The notes under the pieces: generated by a model
The model's input: the letters and a program-made list of their open reading frames with translations, nothing else
What the model was told of the DNA's origin: nothing
Database searches by the model: none
Translations under genes and position numbers: made by a program
Part shown: positions 1-8,853 of the stretch, one piece after another
Numbering within the stretch: the stretch's first letter is position 1
Layout of the letters: each line of letters begins with the position of its first letter
From: Hominifimenecus microfluidus
GTDB taxonomy: Bacteria; Bacillota; Clostridia; Lachnospirales; Lachnospiraceae
Direction: 5' to 3'
Assembly (NCBI GenBank): GCA_020687485.1
Contig: JAJEQR010000041.1
Span: 1-33,029 of the forward strand
Length of the DNA: 33,029 nucleotides

Positions 1-371
1 CCTTGGGTTTCAACTCACGGCTCCCTTGCGGGAGCCGACGACGTTGTCTATCGTGAGTTGATGGACATTTGGGTTTCAACTCACGGCTCCCTTGCGGGAG
101 CCGACATGCAACAGATCGATACGTTAATGATTTTACAGAGTTTCAACTCACGGCTCCCTTGCGGGAGCCGACGTGCTACAGTACATGGAGAACGGATTCT
201 ACTACGTTTCAACTCACGGCTCCCTTGCGGGAGCCGACAAAACCACGGGGTATAATCGGAGATGCCCTGATGTTTCAACTCACGGCTCCCTTGCGGGAGC
301 CGACTGTACAAGACCATAACCGGACCCGCCGCGCTGAGGTTTCAACTCACGGCTCCCTTGCGGGAGCCGAC
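1..371 (-). CRISPR. Type I-C CRISPR array, leader-proximal end
   Basis: Six identical 33-bp repeats start at 7, 73, 140, 206, 272 and 339, separated by five complete spacers of 33-34 bp. Positions 1-6 are the end of a sixth spacer, so the array continues beyond the left edge. Read on the minus strand, each repeat is GTC, a 7-bp stem (GGCTCCC/GGGAGCC) with loop GCAA, then GTGAGTTGAAAC, which is the typical I-C layout with a 5' crRNA handle. Cas genes and the AT-rich leader lie to the right, so transcription and addition of new spacers proceed from position 371 leftward. The repeats show no decay at this end, as expected for an active leader end. Confidence 0.98.
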
Positions 372-589
372 CGCAAAAATTCGCATCTTCAAGAAACATT
401 TCATAAAAAGAAGAATGCGTTTTCTTGCTTTTCAAATTTTTTTATTGTTTTTTTCTACAATATCAGATTTGACTTAAAAAAATGAACTCAGACATGGTGC
501 GAATGTCCGTGCATTTTTTTTGTTCACTCGCTATTCGCATTTTGCAGCTAAAAAATTTTTCGACAATTACAGAATCAGCATCACTGATA
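372..589 (-). promoter_or_regulatory. CRISPR leader
   Basis: A 218-bp AT-rich, gene-free stretch lies between the cas2 stop and the first repeat, where a leader belongs. It contains the octamer ATTCGCAT at 379-386 and 533-540 and its inverted core TGCGAAT at 498-504. The 379-386 copy sits seven bases from the leader-repeat junction. A possible extended -10 element (TGA then TATTGT on the minus strand) has no clear -35 partner. The array promoter and the Cas1-Cas2 integration signals should lie here, but I cannot place a promoter with confidence. Confidence 0.75.
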
Positions 590-880
590 TTAAAAAATCA
601 GCGGTTCCGTCACATCAAATCCGGCTTTTGCCCCGATGTGCTCCACTTTTGTTTTGTAATTTTCTCCCAGATTGTAAAATCTCAGGCTATCTTTATCCTT
701 GTCTATGATTTTCTCCAGTATCGCCTTTACCTGGCGGTATTTCACACCGTCCAGCTGGCACTCAAAGACTGAATTCTGAACTCGCTGGCCATAATTTACA
801 CACTGTTTTGCTACCTGCCTCAATCGTTTTCGTCCTGCTGCAGTTTCTGTATTTACATCATATGTGATCAATATCAGCAT
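590..880 (-). CDS. cas2: CRISPR-associated endonuclease Cas2
   Basis: This is a 96-residue Cas2, the structural partner of Cas1 in the spacer integrase. It has the family's ferredoxin-like start (MLILITYDVNT), with the conserved aspartate at residue 8 after the first beta strand, and usual family length. The ATG at 878-880 was chosen because AAGGAGAG lies just upstream; an in-frame start eight codons earlier has no such site and would add a basic tail foreign to the family. It is the last cas gene, 44 bp after cas1, and directly precedes the leader, the usual I-C order. Confidence 0.96.
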   Translation of the reverse strand: MLILITYDVNTETAAGRKRLRQVAKQCVNYGQRVQNSVFECQLDGVKYRQVKAILEKIIDKDKDSLRFYNLGENYKTKVEHIGAKAGFDVTEPLIF

Positions 881-924
881 AACTCTCCTTCTGACAAAAA
901 GCAATCAGAATCACATCAAAAATT

Positions 925-1956
925 CTATTTCCAGAAAAATGGCGGGTATTCATCCAGATCGCCTCTAATATAACGTGCCAGAAGCAATGACTGAACATAT
1001 GGAACCATGCCCCACTCAATTTTCTCACCTAAGAATGGATGTTTGATTGTCTCTTGCTTTCGTTCCTGCCATGCCGTAAGAAATGCCCGTCTGCCCTCAT
1101 CCGTCAAAATCACGGCACCATCTTCCTTTTGCATAAAAGCTTTCTTATTCAGAATTTTCTTATTGATCAGCTTCAGGACAAAGCGATCTGCGATTACACT
1201 TCTGAGTTCTTCCATCAGATCCAGTGCCAGAGACATTCTGCCAGGCAAATCGGTATGATAAAATCCGACATAAGGATCAAGTCCAACTGCTTCCAAAGCC
1301 CCGCCGCACAAATTTGCCAGCAAGCTATAGGAAAACGACAGCAGTGCATTTACATTATCCAACGGCGGCCTCTTGTTTCTCCCATGAAAGGAAAAGTCTT
1401 CTTTCTGCTGCAGTATCAGCTGATCAAATACGGAGAAATAGACTGAGGCAGCTTCTCCCTCAAAGCCCAGGAGACTTTGTCTGCTGTCGCACTCCCGAAC
1501 CCGCTCCATGCTCTGGTAGAGATATCCCGACTTTTCTTTTATCAGCGGAACGTCCAGGCGCATCGCATAGTCTCTGGATGCACGCTCTAAAATCCACCTG
1601 GAATTGTAAATCTTTCCGGTAATCATATTTCTAGCAACACCGACACAGGCATTTTCATCCTCGCTCATCCGGTACTGCTGCTTTCTCAGCACAACATTTC
1701 CCTTCACTTCGCCAGTCACTCTGGCAAGGAAACGCCCATGAGGCGACATAAATACCAGATCGATACCCTTGTCCGCACAGGTTCCCATGAGCGCCGGACT
1801 TGCTCCAATATAGCTGAATGTTACAATACTCTGAAGATTATGTAAAGGAACCCGACCAATCTCTTGCTCTCCTTCCAGTACAACAACATTTTCTCCGTTT
1901 AGTGAGAGGTATCTCTTATTGCCTGTCACATATAGGGTGTTCAGTAGATGTTTCAT
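925..1956 (-). CDS. cas1: CRISPR-associated integrase Cas1, type I-C
   Basis: This is a 343-residue Cas1, the catalytic subunit that joins prespacers to the leader-end repeat. The metal-binding residues are visible: Glu166 in GFEGEA, His234 in GFYHTD, and Asp246 with Glu249 in LALDLMEE. The N-terminal beta domain begins MKHLLNTLYV, and length is normal for I-C. Its ATG overlaps the cas4 stop by four bases, so translation of the two is probably coupled. The frame is intact with no missing catalytic residue, so adaptation should be functional. Confidence 0.97.
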   Translation of the reverse strand: MKHLLNTLYVTGNKRYLSLNGENVVVLEGEQEIGRVPLHNLQSIVTFSYIGASPALMGTCADKGIDLVFMSPHGRFLARVTGEVKGNVVLRKQQYRMSEDENACVGVARNMITGKIYNSRWILERASRDYAMRLDVPLIKEKSGYLYQSMERVRECDSRQSLLGFEGEAASVYFSVFDQLILQQKEDFSFHGRNKRPPLDNVNALLSFSYSLLANLCGGALEAVGLDPYVGFYHTDLPGRMSLALDLMEELRSVIADRFVLKLINKKILNKKAFMQKEDGAVILTDEGRRAFLTAWQERKQETIKHPFLGEKIEWGMVPYVQSLLLARYIRGDLDEYPPFFWK

Positions 1957-2627
1957 TCCATATCATCCTTTTCATGAATTTTATTCTCAATGTACTTTTT
2001 CACGGAAGGATTTTTGTTTAATACCGGCAAGCAAATATCTTTCAGTGAGCATGCCTTGCACGATTTCGAAATCTTCACTTTAGGCGTATACTGCTGTCTG
2101 CAGTACTTGTGCATTTCTTCAAAAATACGTTTTACTTCTTCTCTCAGTCCGGAATCAAATTCAACCTTCTCCCGGTGTCTGGTCTCACCATAGTACAGAT
2201 ACCCAAACGGAATGTCGCAGCACAACATTTCCTCCAGACACATTGCCTGCGCTGCAAGCTGCAGCGCATCGGCATTGTGTTCTTTCGGTCGTCCCCGTTT
2301 ATATTCGATAGGAACAGGAAGATATTTTTCCGTTCGCCCAAACACAGGCACACCATCTTGAGAACGATGCAACTCCACAACATCACATTCCCCGCTGACG
2401 CCCATGGTTCTGGAATGAATTGGCATTGCCCTTGTAATCAGGATATCTCCCCGCTTCTCATCAAAACCAGAATCGTGCGCTCTTTCGTGCATGATTCGGC
2501 CTTCTGCAGTACGTATGTTTTCTACCCACTGAAGCTCAATATACGCTAACGCCCACTGCCTGCGGCAGAATGCAAAATGCTGAATCCCGGAAAGCTGAAG
2601 AAATTCATCCTCATCATATAAAATCAT
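1953..2627 (-). CDS. cas4: CRISPR-associated exonuclease Cas4
   Basis: This is a 224-residue Cas4, a RecB-like nuclease with a 4Fe-4S cluster that trims prespacers and helps select those with a correct PAM. Visible features are the first cluster cysteine in HFAFCRRQW, the active-site histidine in RIMHERAHD, GECD, the PIEYKRG motif, and three C-terminal cysteines in CKACSLKDIC. The start at 2627 is preferred because GAGG lies just upstream and because the eight extra residues from the ATG at 2651 lack a ribosome binding site. The start lies 14 bp inside cas7, so it overlaps both neighbours. Confidence 0.95.
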   Translation of the reverse strand: MILYDEDEFLQLSGIQHFAFCRRQWALAYIELQWVENIRTAEGRIMHERAHDSGFDEKRGDILITRAMPIHSRTMGVSGECDVVELHRSQDGVPVFGRTEKYLPVPIEYKRGRPKEHNADALQLAAQAMCLEEMLCCDIPFGYLYYGETRHREKVEFDSGLREEVKRIFEEMHKYCRQQYTPKVKISKSCKACSLKDICLPVLNKNPSVKKYIENKIHEKDDME

Positions 2628-3468
2628 ATACCTCGGGCTCCATGCAGCCATCTACATGCCAGGAAATATGGTAATCCTCAAATTTTTCAGCCTTGTTCGC
2701 ATGATCTGCGTAAAAACCTCTCTGAATTCTTCCACTGGAAACTGCCGGTGTTTTCTCATTATACTGCCACCAGTAGAGCTGGCATACTTCAATACTGCCC
2801 TCGGGTCTGGCAGAAGATGCGTCGTTCTCATATAATGTCAGCAGTGCCTGTTTCAGAATCTCCGCATCTTCCTGGGAAAATCCCGTTTTTTCCGCCAGCT
2901 GTACATTCACGCTTCCCATAATCTTATATACGCCAAAGCCAATCCTGTGCTTCATTCCCATCGTATCGGAGGCCTTGCTTTCTTTCCCGCTTTCGCTGTT
3001 CACACTCTTCGTAATCTGCATGGAGATCACTTCTACCGGAGAAAGGCTCACTGCCTGGTGAATGGAAACCGGGCCTCTGATACCAAGAGAAACTTCTTCT
3101 CCCTTAAATGCAAATACCTGACCAAAACTTCTTACATCGATCCACTCTTCACAGGCAATCTTTGCGCAAAGATCCCGATCTGCTTTTTTCTTTTTATCAA
3201 GCTCTTTCTTCAGACGCTCACAGCTGTCTGCACGATCTTTCAGGCTATTGCAGCCATCGTCTGAGCGATCGTCCGACTGAACAAACACTTTCTGACCCAG
3301 ATCCTGAAAGCGATTTCTGATCTTGCGCTTGATACACACATCTGAAATTTCCCCATAACCTTCGTTATTCGTTCTGGGACGATTTCCATCCAGCGGATCA
3401 CCGTTCGGATTCGCATTTTTAACACTGATAAATACGGTAAAATCAATCTTGCCCTTCAGCTCACTCAT
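2614..3468 (-). CDS. cas7: Type I-C Cascade backbone protein Cas7 (Csd2)
   Basis: This is a 284-residue Cas7/Csd2, the subunit that polymerises along the crRNA spacer. It opens with the family signature for the RAMP fold (FTVFISVKNANPNGDPLDGN, then RPRTN) and ends with the usual HVDGCMEPEVYDF stretch. Three in-frame ATGs are clustered at 3483, 3474 and 3468. GGAGG stands eight bases before the one at 3468 but only two before 3474, so 3468 is chosen. The start overlaps the shared cas8c/cas11c stop by eight bases (ATGAGTGA), which implies coupled translation. Confidence 0.96.
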   Translation of the reverse strand: MSELKGKIDFTVFISVKNANPNGDPLDGNRPRTNNEGYGEISDVCIKRKIRNRFQDLGQKVFVQSDDRSDDGCNSLKDRADSCERLKKELDKKKKADRDLCAKIACEEWIDVRSFGQVFAFKGEEVSLGIRGPVSIHQAVSLSPVEVISMQITKSVNSESGKESKASDTMGMKHRIGFGVYKIMGSVNVQLAEKTGFSQEDAEILKQALLTLYENDASSARPEGSIEVCQLYWWQYNEKTPAVSSGRIQRGFYADHANKAEKFEDYHISWHVDGCMEPEVYDFI

Positions 3469-3868
3469 TTTCATGTCCTCCATTCGTAGTTTCTTTCTTT
3501 TCTACAGCCATATTCGGATTCTTCAGATCATAGGATTCATGATGGAATCCCAGCAAATACAATCCATCCAATGGCGTATTTTTAGTAAACACCTCGGATG
3601 AAAGCATACCCATAATCTTATTCAACTCTTTCGTATAATAGTTTCTTTCCGCCACGCTCAGCTTTTGCATATACGGCTGGATCTTCTCTTCAATATTTCT
3701 CCAGGTGTCATACGGTCTCTTGGAAAAGACAGACATATATCTCTTGGCATTCGTCACCCTTGCCCCGTCTTTATCTCTGTCATACGTGCGATATTCTACG
3801 CGATCCGCCACTGCCAGAAGTCTTCCATACAGATAGCTTCTGTCTTTGTTGCCTTCCTCTACTACCAT
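3461..3868 (-). CDS. cas11c: Cas11c small subunit, translated from inside cas8c
   Basis: An in-frame ATG at 3866-3868 inside cas8c is preceded by AAAGGAG (3875-3881) with a six-base gap, a better ribosome binding site than many ordinary starts here. It would yield the last 135 residues of Cas8c as a separate protein starting MVVEEGNKDRSYLYGRLLAV. Type I-C systems are known to need a separate Cas11 small subunit made by internal initiation in cas8c. Size, frame and position all fit. What is seen is the site and the frame; that it is used is inferred from the family. It stops at the same TGA as cas8c. Confidence 0.82.
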   Translation of the reverse strand: MVVEEGNKDRSYLYGRLLAVADRVEYRTYDRDKDGARVTNAKRYMSVFSKRPYDTWRNIEEKIQPYMQKLSVAERNYYTKELNKIMGMLSSEVFTKNTPLDGLYLLGFHHESYDLKNPNMAVEKKETTNGGHENE

Positions 3869-5509
3869 TGCAGTCTCCTTTCCATACTTTTCATATCTGT
3901 ATTTTTTTACAAATGAGCACGCCAGGCTCAAAATTCGCTCCCAGTTGTATCTGGATTTATATTTCTGTGGTTCTGATGCTCTCTCCACAGCCAGGCGAAC
4001 CAGGTCATAGGGCAGAGGGTTCCCATCCCAGATGCACGGTTGAAGTCGCTTACAAATCTGCGCATACATATGTTTCCCGCTCTTATCCGGAATACTAAGA
4101 TAGCCTCCATTCTCAATCCCATACAAGCATTCCGTAATATCTTGAATTCCAGGAACTCCATAATACTCTTTTTTTGCGCCATTCTTAAATTTCGTCTGCA
4201 ACCAACTACCTTCTATATGCCACTTCTCAATATTCTTCAGATATCTGGTCGCATCCACTTCCCGGTACTCCATTAATGCAAGGCGTCCTGTCGTTGCCGC
4301 ATCCAGTGCAATCAAAAACATCTGTGACGTATAGTCTACCTGTTTGCGATATCCATCCAATGCCTTGTAAAACAGATTTGCCGTCATCGAAGCCGTATCT
4401 CGCTTTACAGTAAATGCTTCATACTCTTCCTCAAAGTCGTCCTCCGCAAACTCATCCTGACTTTCATTCTCTACACCGCCCTCGCAAACGTCCTCAGAAT
4501 CCGCAGTTTCCGGGGAACCAGATGCAATGTTCTCCGTATCCGTATCCCAGAGCGGCATATTGCATTGATCCGATTCCCAGCAAACTACAGTCATTCCATC
4601 ATAAGTCTTCCCCTGTTTTCTGATAATCCATTTCAAAGCGTTATGGATCTTCTGAGAAGTTTCTGCACCAATGGAGAAAGCCTGTTCCTTACTGTCAAAC
4701 CTGCCGCGGAATGTAAAATAGGTTTCATCATTCGATGAAATCAACTTGGAACCATCCCCTTCATTTCGGATTTTTTTTGAATGCAAGTACGACGTTGCCA
4801 TATATTCTCCCGTCAAATAATCCAGATCCTTTTGCTTCTGCTGCGAGCGATAGTACTCGACAAAGCTTCTTTGCAGCGACGTATCCTTCCAGCATTCTTC
4901 CGGCTGATGATCCGTTGCTTGTCCTGTCCTTACAACAAAGCGCACTAGTGCTTTCGTCTGTTCTGCTGTCTGAATCTTAACTTTGGAATCCAGTCGGCCA
5001 TTCTCATCCAGGAGCAACACCTTCCAGGTAATCAGGTCTTTTACCAAAGTTCCTTTTTGCAGATACGAGAAAATCGCATCCACTTTGGGATGTGTAAACT
5101 CCGAAAGATGCCATGCCTCCAGCGCATCCATATAGGCTTCATGGCAGTTCTCATCGCCCTTCCGGCTTTTTCCTTCTGCATTGACATATAATTTGTAATC
5201 TCCTGCAAGATATTGAATATTGTCGCACAGCGGATGCGGTTCCTTCCCGGAGGTCCGGCTGCCGGATTTTTCCGTTACAGGTATTACCGTGAGTTTATCC
5301 TCCTGCGATACCTGTTCCGCGCCCAGAAAATTACCTTCTTCATCAATCGTAACTTCGATCTGCGCTGCGGCCGTCGTATGATAAACAGGAAGAAGAACAT
5401 TCGGAATACGAACCGTCTTTCCCTTACTCTCATATTCTTTATATGTAATACATCCAGCCTGGTCTGCATTCTGTTCATACAGACTCAGCAATGCACGTTC
5501 CCAGCTCAA
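3461..5509 (-). CDS. cas8c: Type I-C Cascade large subunit Cas8c (Csd1)
   Basis: This is a 682-residue Cas8c/Csd1, the large subunit that recognises the PAM and starts target unwinding. It begins with the family start (SWERALLSLYE) and carries DNIQYLAGDYKLY, followed by an acidic, probably disordered insert around residues 330-370. The length is somewhat above that of many Csd1 proteins, mostly through this insert. The start is a TTG at 5507-5509; GGAGG seven bases upstream supports it, and it overlaps the cas5 stop (TTGA). The C-terminal 135 residues are probably also made alone as Cas11c. Confidence 0.96.
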   Translation of the reverse strand: MSWERALLSLYEQNADQAGCITYKEYESKGKTVRIPNVLLPVYHTTAAAQIEVTIDEEGNFLGAEQVSQEDKLTVIPVTEKSGSRTSGKEPHPLCDNIQYLAGDYKLYVNAEGKSRKGDENCHEAYMDALEAWHLSEFTHPKVDAIFSYLQKGTLVKDLITWKVLLLDENGRLDSKVKIQTAEQTKALVRFVVRTGQATDHQPEECWKDTSLQRSFVEYYRSQQKQKDLDYLTGEYMATSYLHSKKIRNEGDGSKLISSNDETYFTFRGRFDSKEQAFSIGAETSQKIHNALKWIIRKQGKTYDGMTVVCWESDQCNMPLWDTDTENIASGSPETADSEDVCEGGVENESQDEFAEDDFEEEYEAFTVKRDTASMTANLFYKALDGYRKQVDYTSQMFLIALDAATTGRLALMEYREVDATRYLKNIEKWHIEGSWLQTKFKNGAKKEYYGVPGIQDITECLYGIENGGYLSIPDKSGKHMYAQICKRLQPCIWDGNPLPYDLVRLAVERASEPQKYKSRYNWERILSLACSFVKKYRYEKYGKETAMVVEEGNKDRSYLYGRLLAVADRVEYRTYDRDKDGARVTNAKRYMSVFSKRPYDTWRNIEEKIQPYMQKLSVAERNYYTKELNKIMGMLSSEVFTKNTPLDGLYLLGFHHESYDLKNPNMAVEKKETTNGGHENE

Positions 5510-6246
5510 TCTGCCACCTCCTCATCGGTAAATTCATTCAAGCCAGTGAATTTTCCTTCACCAAATTTTTTCGCATCCATGTCTTTTACCGTTCGCTTGG
5601 TCGGGCAGTCTTCCGGTCGTTTGAATTCAATAATTCCTCCTTTTTTCATAACCGGGTACCAGAAATTGACGGTCATTTTGTTCTTTTCTTCCGGAAGAAT
5701 TGCCTCATCTGCGTAGGTAATCCCATGGTACATAAATCCATAAGAAATCTCGCCCTCCATATTATCATAATAGCTTTCGCCGGAACCGAATTCACACGGT
5801 TCAACAAATGCCTGGCACTCTCTGGTTCCCAGGAAAATATCTCGTCGTCCACCTCGCTGTACCATGCGCCTAGCAATATTGTGATGTTTATGCTCATTAC
5901 GATCCTTCTCCAGTTCCGGATGGTTAAGGTTAAATTCAAAATGCGCCCGAACCTGATAGCGTACTTTTTTTAAGTACGTATAATATGACAGGTCATTGCC
6001 TCCGCTGTATACCAGCGGTTTCACTCCTTTCGTTTCTGTCTGGATAGGATTCATAACACGCACCGCATCAATAATCCACATGATCGTAGGTTTCCAGTAA
6101 ATGCTCTCCGTGACACCTTTTAATGCCTCACTCGTGGGAATCAAATACGAGCACTTTTCTCCTCCTACTCTCATAATCGGATCAGAAAAGAGCGCATAAT
6201 CTCCATACACCTCATATTCAACTGTATTCCGGTATTTGTCCACCAA
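5506..6246 (-). CDS. cas5c: Type I-C crRNA endoribonuclease Cas5c (Cas5d)
   Basis: This is a 246-residue Cas5c. Type I-C has no Cas6, and this protein instead cuts the pre-crRNA at the base of the repeat hairpin and stays bound to the 5' handle. Residues Tyr50, Lys120 and His121 sit where the catalytic Tyr46, Lys116 and His117 of the Bacillus halodurans protein are, with a constant offset of four. The RAMP start (VEYEVYGDYALFSDP) and the glycine-rich GGRRDIFLGTREC are present. The start is TTG at 6246 or the adjacent GTG at 6243; AAGGTGA upstream serves either. Confidence 0.95.
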   Translation of the reverse strand: MVDKYRNTVEYEVYGDYALFSDPIMRVGGEKCSYLIPTSEALKGVTESIYWKPTIMWIIDAVRVMNPIQTETKGVKPLVYSGGNDLSYYTYLKKVRYQVRAHFEFNLNHPELEKDRNEHKHHNIARRMVQRGGRRDIFLGTRECQAFVEPCEFGSGESYYDNMEGEISYGFMYHGITYADEAILPEEKNKMTVNFWYPVMKKGGIIEFKRPEDCPTKRTVKDMDAKKFGEGKFTGLNEFTDEEVAD

Positions 6247-6281
6247 TAATCACCTTCTTTTCTTTTTGATACCTGCTGCTG

Positions 6282-8759
6282 TTAAACCAACAGCAGGTTG
6301 TGTTTTGCCTCCATTGTTATCCCTAATTTGGTATCATAATAATCCTCATTCAGAGCAAGCGCAAGGTCTCCTGCAATTTTATAAACTGCATTTCCCAACT
6401 TTTCCAACTGCCACGGCGCAATCCCCACCGCATAACGCTGCAATTCCCGTATCAGTTGCTTCTGATCAGATACGCTCCGGCTTGCTCCAAGACCACCGAT
6501 CCGCTGCCTTGCTTCATCGTTATAAGGAACAATCACATTCACTTTCTCCTGCTCCTGAATCGCTTGAAAAGCTTGGCCTGCTGTGTAGAACGCCTGATTT
6601 ACAGGAAGCCACTTTTTAATTGTTTGTCCAGAAGCTTCATGACATTTTTGATACCTTACCTTTCCAGCCTCATTTACCCCCAAGAGATCTACCAGAGTCA
6701 TATCCGTCTCTTCCATCCGGATCGGATACTTCATTTTATCTTTCTCAAGTCCGGCAAAGAACAATTCATAATATCGACAAATTGCTTCCTGAGAATCAAG
6801 TTGAAAATGATACGATTCCGGATTCTGATGAAATTTGAACAGAAAACTCTCGCAGGCTTTTTGCGCCTGATTCACCTCCTCCATTCGCTCCACATGCTCC
6901 GCTGCTTGTGACATCTTTACAATATAAACTTTTCCCCGATCAAGTTCTTTATGACGGTTGCATCTTCCGGCTGCCTGAACGATACTGTCCATACCGGCAA
7001 GAGAACGAATCACACAGGAGAAGGACAAATCGACTCCCGCCTCGATCAACTGCGTACTGACACAAATGATTTTCTCTCCGGATTTGTGCCCTTTAAGTGC
7101 ATCTTTCAGTGCAACCAATTCATCTCTGATATGCGCATTGCACATATTTTTGTTCAGGTGGAAGCATTTCCAGTTCTGTTCTTTTGCCTCTTCCTGAAGT
7201 ACCTGATAAACCTTCGAGGCTGACGATCGCGTATTCATAATAACCAGAATCGTATCTTGATTCGTTGCCACATCAACAACGAAATTCTTCAGATCTTCAA
7301 TTTCCATGCCACCTGGTATAAATTCCGTTTTATCTTCGATATCAACCCGTTGAAAATCTTCGGCATAACCTCCCGGATCACCAGCCATTTCCAGACAGGG
7401 CATCACGTCGTTTTCTTTTCGCTTTGCCAGTGACGGCTGGGTTGCCGAACACAGAACCACTGTCGTTCCGGCAAACTCAGACAGGAAATTCACAGCCAGA
7501 TTAAATAACTCTGCACACTGCACCGGAATCGCCTGTATCTCATCAAAAATAATCACGCTGTCACACAGGTTGTACATTCTGCGGATACTGCTCTTCTTTC
7601 CGGAAAACAGAGTATTCAGCAACTGTACCGCCGTTGTTGCGATAATTGGACTGTCCCAGTTTTCTGTCAATTTTTGATAAACGACCTGTTCCTCCTCTGT
7701 CTCGAAAACAATATCGCTGTGATGCTCCAGAACATAATCGGGATTGCCAACAGCCTTTCTGATATTCTCCGAATTTTGTAGTAATATCGAATTAAACGGA
7801 CTAACGTATATAATATGCCGCTTTTTATATTTCAGTGCATGATTTAAGGCAAAGCGCAGGCTGCTTAACGTTTTACCAGCTCCTGTTGGTACCGTCAGGC
7901 GATAACGACTGCAGGACTGTGCAGATGCCTGATAGCAGAGCTCTGAGATGGCATTTCTCTGCACATTCAGTGGACTGTCATCTCCGAAAGCTGCCAAATT
8001 CTCTATATATTTATCAAAATTAGAGCGCGCGATTCTCCAGACTTCCATCATATCATCTTCCGACATTCTCTCCGGCAGAGGATGATGATCTGAAAAAGCG
8101 GCGGAATCGCTCCAGTCACTGTCAATCTGCAGAGACATCAGAATACGAACGAACATACCAAGATAGAAATCACTGTGACCATATCGGTATTCGGAATCTT
8201 CCAAAAGCATCTCCTGCAGGCGTGTTACGACATTTTTTCTTAACGCCTGAAAATCCTTGTGAGCTCTAAGAGCCAGATCCCTGATGTGGGCTTTGTCTTC
8301 AAGTTCATAATACCGGTTTTTTATCTGCGTGTACGGAATCTCTTTTTCTCCGCGCTGCTCAGAAAGGCTTTTTCCGGATTCAAAATCGATCAAATCCTGA
8401 ATTCCATGATGCGAATAAATTACATACGCTGCAACCTTCGCAGTCAGCGTATTTTTTGCAATCTCTTCTATCAGCCTACCACCAGCAGAAGAATGATCAA
8501 TTTTTCTCTTTGGTGCCTTATCTCCTTTCTCCAGGATATCTTTCATATACTCCTGGAAATCCTCCCGCAATTTACCTGCATCGTGTAGAAGCAGAATTAG
8601 ACGAGCCAGGCTCTTCAACTCCGATAATGGACAATTTTTTTCGGCAAGGTACGCCGTATTATGCAGATGATCTGCCAGCAATTGTACTCTTTCCTCATCC
8701 GGATCTACATGTGCAATATAATTACCTGCGCATATATTCTCTATTGCCATATCATCCAC
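6282..8759 (-). CDS. cas3: CRISPR-associated helicase-nuclease Cas3
   Basis: This is Cas3 (about 825 residues), recruited to target-bound Cascade to unwind and degrade DNA. It has an N-terminal HD nuclease with LLLHDAGK (about residues 60-66), the HSSAGG histidine and the SHHG pair near 120. The superfamily 2 helicase follows: Walker A VPTGAGKT (about 293-300), Walker B FDEIQ (about 408), SAT (about 440) and QAAGRCNRH (about 598). It is the first gene of the operon. Two GTG starts exist: the one at 8768 touches its AAGGAGG, whereas the one at 8759 is about ten bases away and is preferred. The frame is intact. Confidence 0.96.
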   Translation of the reverse strand: MDDMAIENICAGNYIAHVDPDEERVQLLADHLHNTAYLAEKNCPLSELKSLARLILLLHDAGKLREDFQEYMKDILEKGDKAPKRKIDHSSAGGRLIEEIAKNTLTAKVAAYVIYSHHGIQDLIDFESGKSLSEQRGEKEIPYTQIKNRYYELEDKAHIRDLALRAHKDFQALRKNVVTRLQEMLLEDSEYRYGHSDFYLGMFVRILMSLQIDSDWSDSAAFSDHHPLPERMSEDDMMEVWRIARSNFDKYIENLAAFGDDSPLNVQRNAISELCYQASAQSCSRYRLTVPTGAGKTLSSLRFALNHALKYKKRHIIYVSPFNSILLQNSENIRKAVGNPDYVLEHHSDIVFETEEEQVVYQKLTENWDSPIIATTAVQLLNTLFSGKKSSIRRMYNLCDSVIIFDEIQAIPVQCAELFNLAVNFLSEFAGTTVVLCSATQPSLAKRKENDVMPCLEMAGDPGGYAEDFQRVDIEDKTEFIPGGMEIEDLKNFVVDVATNQDTILVIMNTRSSASKVYQVLQEEAKEQNWKCFHLNKNMCNAHIRDELVALKDALKGHKSGEKIICVSTQLIEAGVDLSFSCVIRSLAGMDSIVQAAGRCNRHKELDRGKVYIVKMSQAAEHVERMEEVNQAQKACESFLFKFHQNPESYHFQLDSQEAICRYYELFFAGLEKDKMKYPIRMEETDMTLVDLLGVNEAGKVRYQKCHEASGQTIKKWLPVNQAFYTAGQAFQAIQEQEKVNVIVPYNDEARQRIGGLGASRSVSDQKQLIRELQRYAVGIAPWQLEKLGNAVYKIAGDLALALNEDYYDTKLGITMEAKHNLLLV

Positions 8760-8824
8760 AGGATTCACTCCTCCTTATCATTGCTGGATGTATTCTGTTT
8801 ATTTTTTTCTTCTAGTCTTATTAG

Positions 8825-8853
8825 ATTCTAACATTTGTTTTTTCTTTTTACAA
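8825..8853 (-). promoter_or_regulatory. Promoter of the cas operon
   Basis: On the minus strand, TTGTAA (8853-8848) is separated by 17 bp from TAGAAT (8830-8825), with TG one base before the -10 hexamer (extended -10). Transcription should start near 8818, giving a leader of about 55 bases before cas3. The sequence from -35 to -10 agrees with the promoter of the crRNA-like RNA at 9273-9301 at 21 of 29 positions. Confidence 0.7.

Noticed and set aside
58-485. Open frames through the CRISPR array
   Set aside because: They translate the repeats in register (CGSR and REP peptide repeats) and are a by-product of the 33-bp repeat unit.
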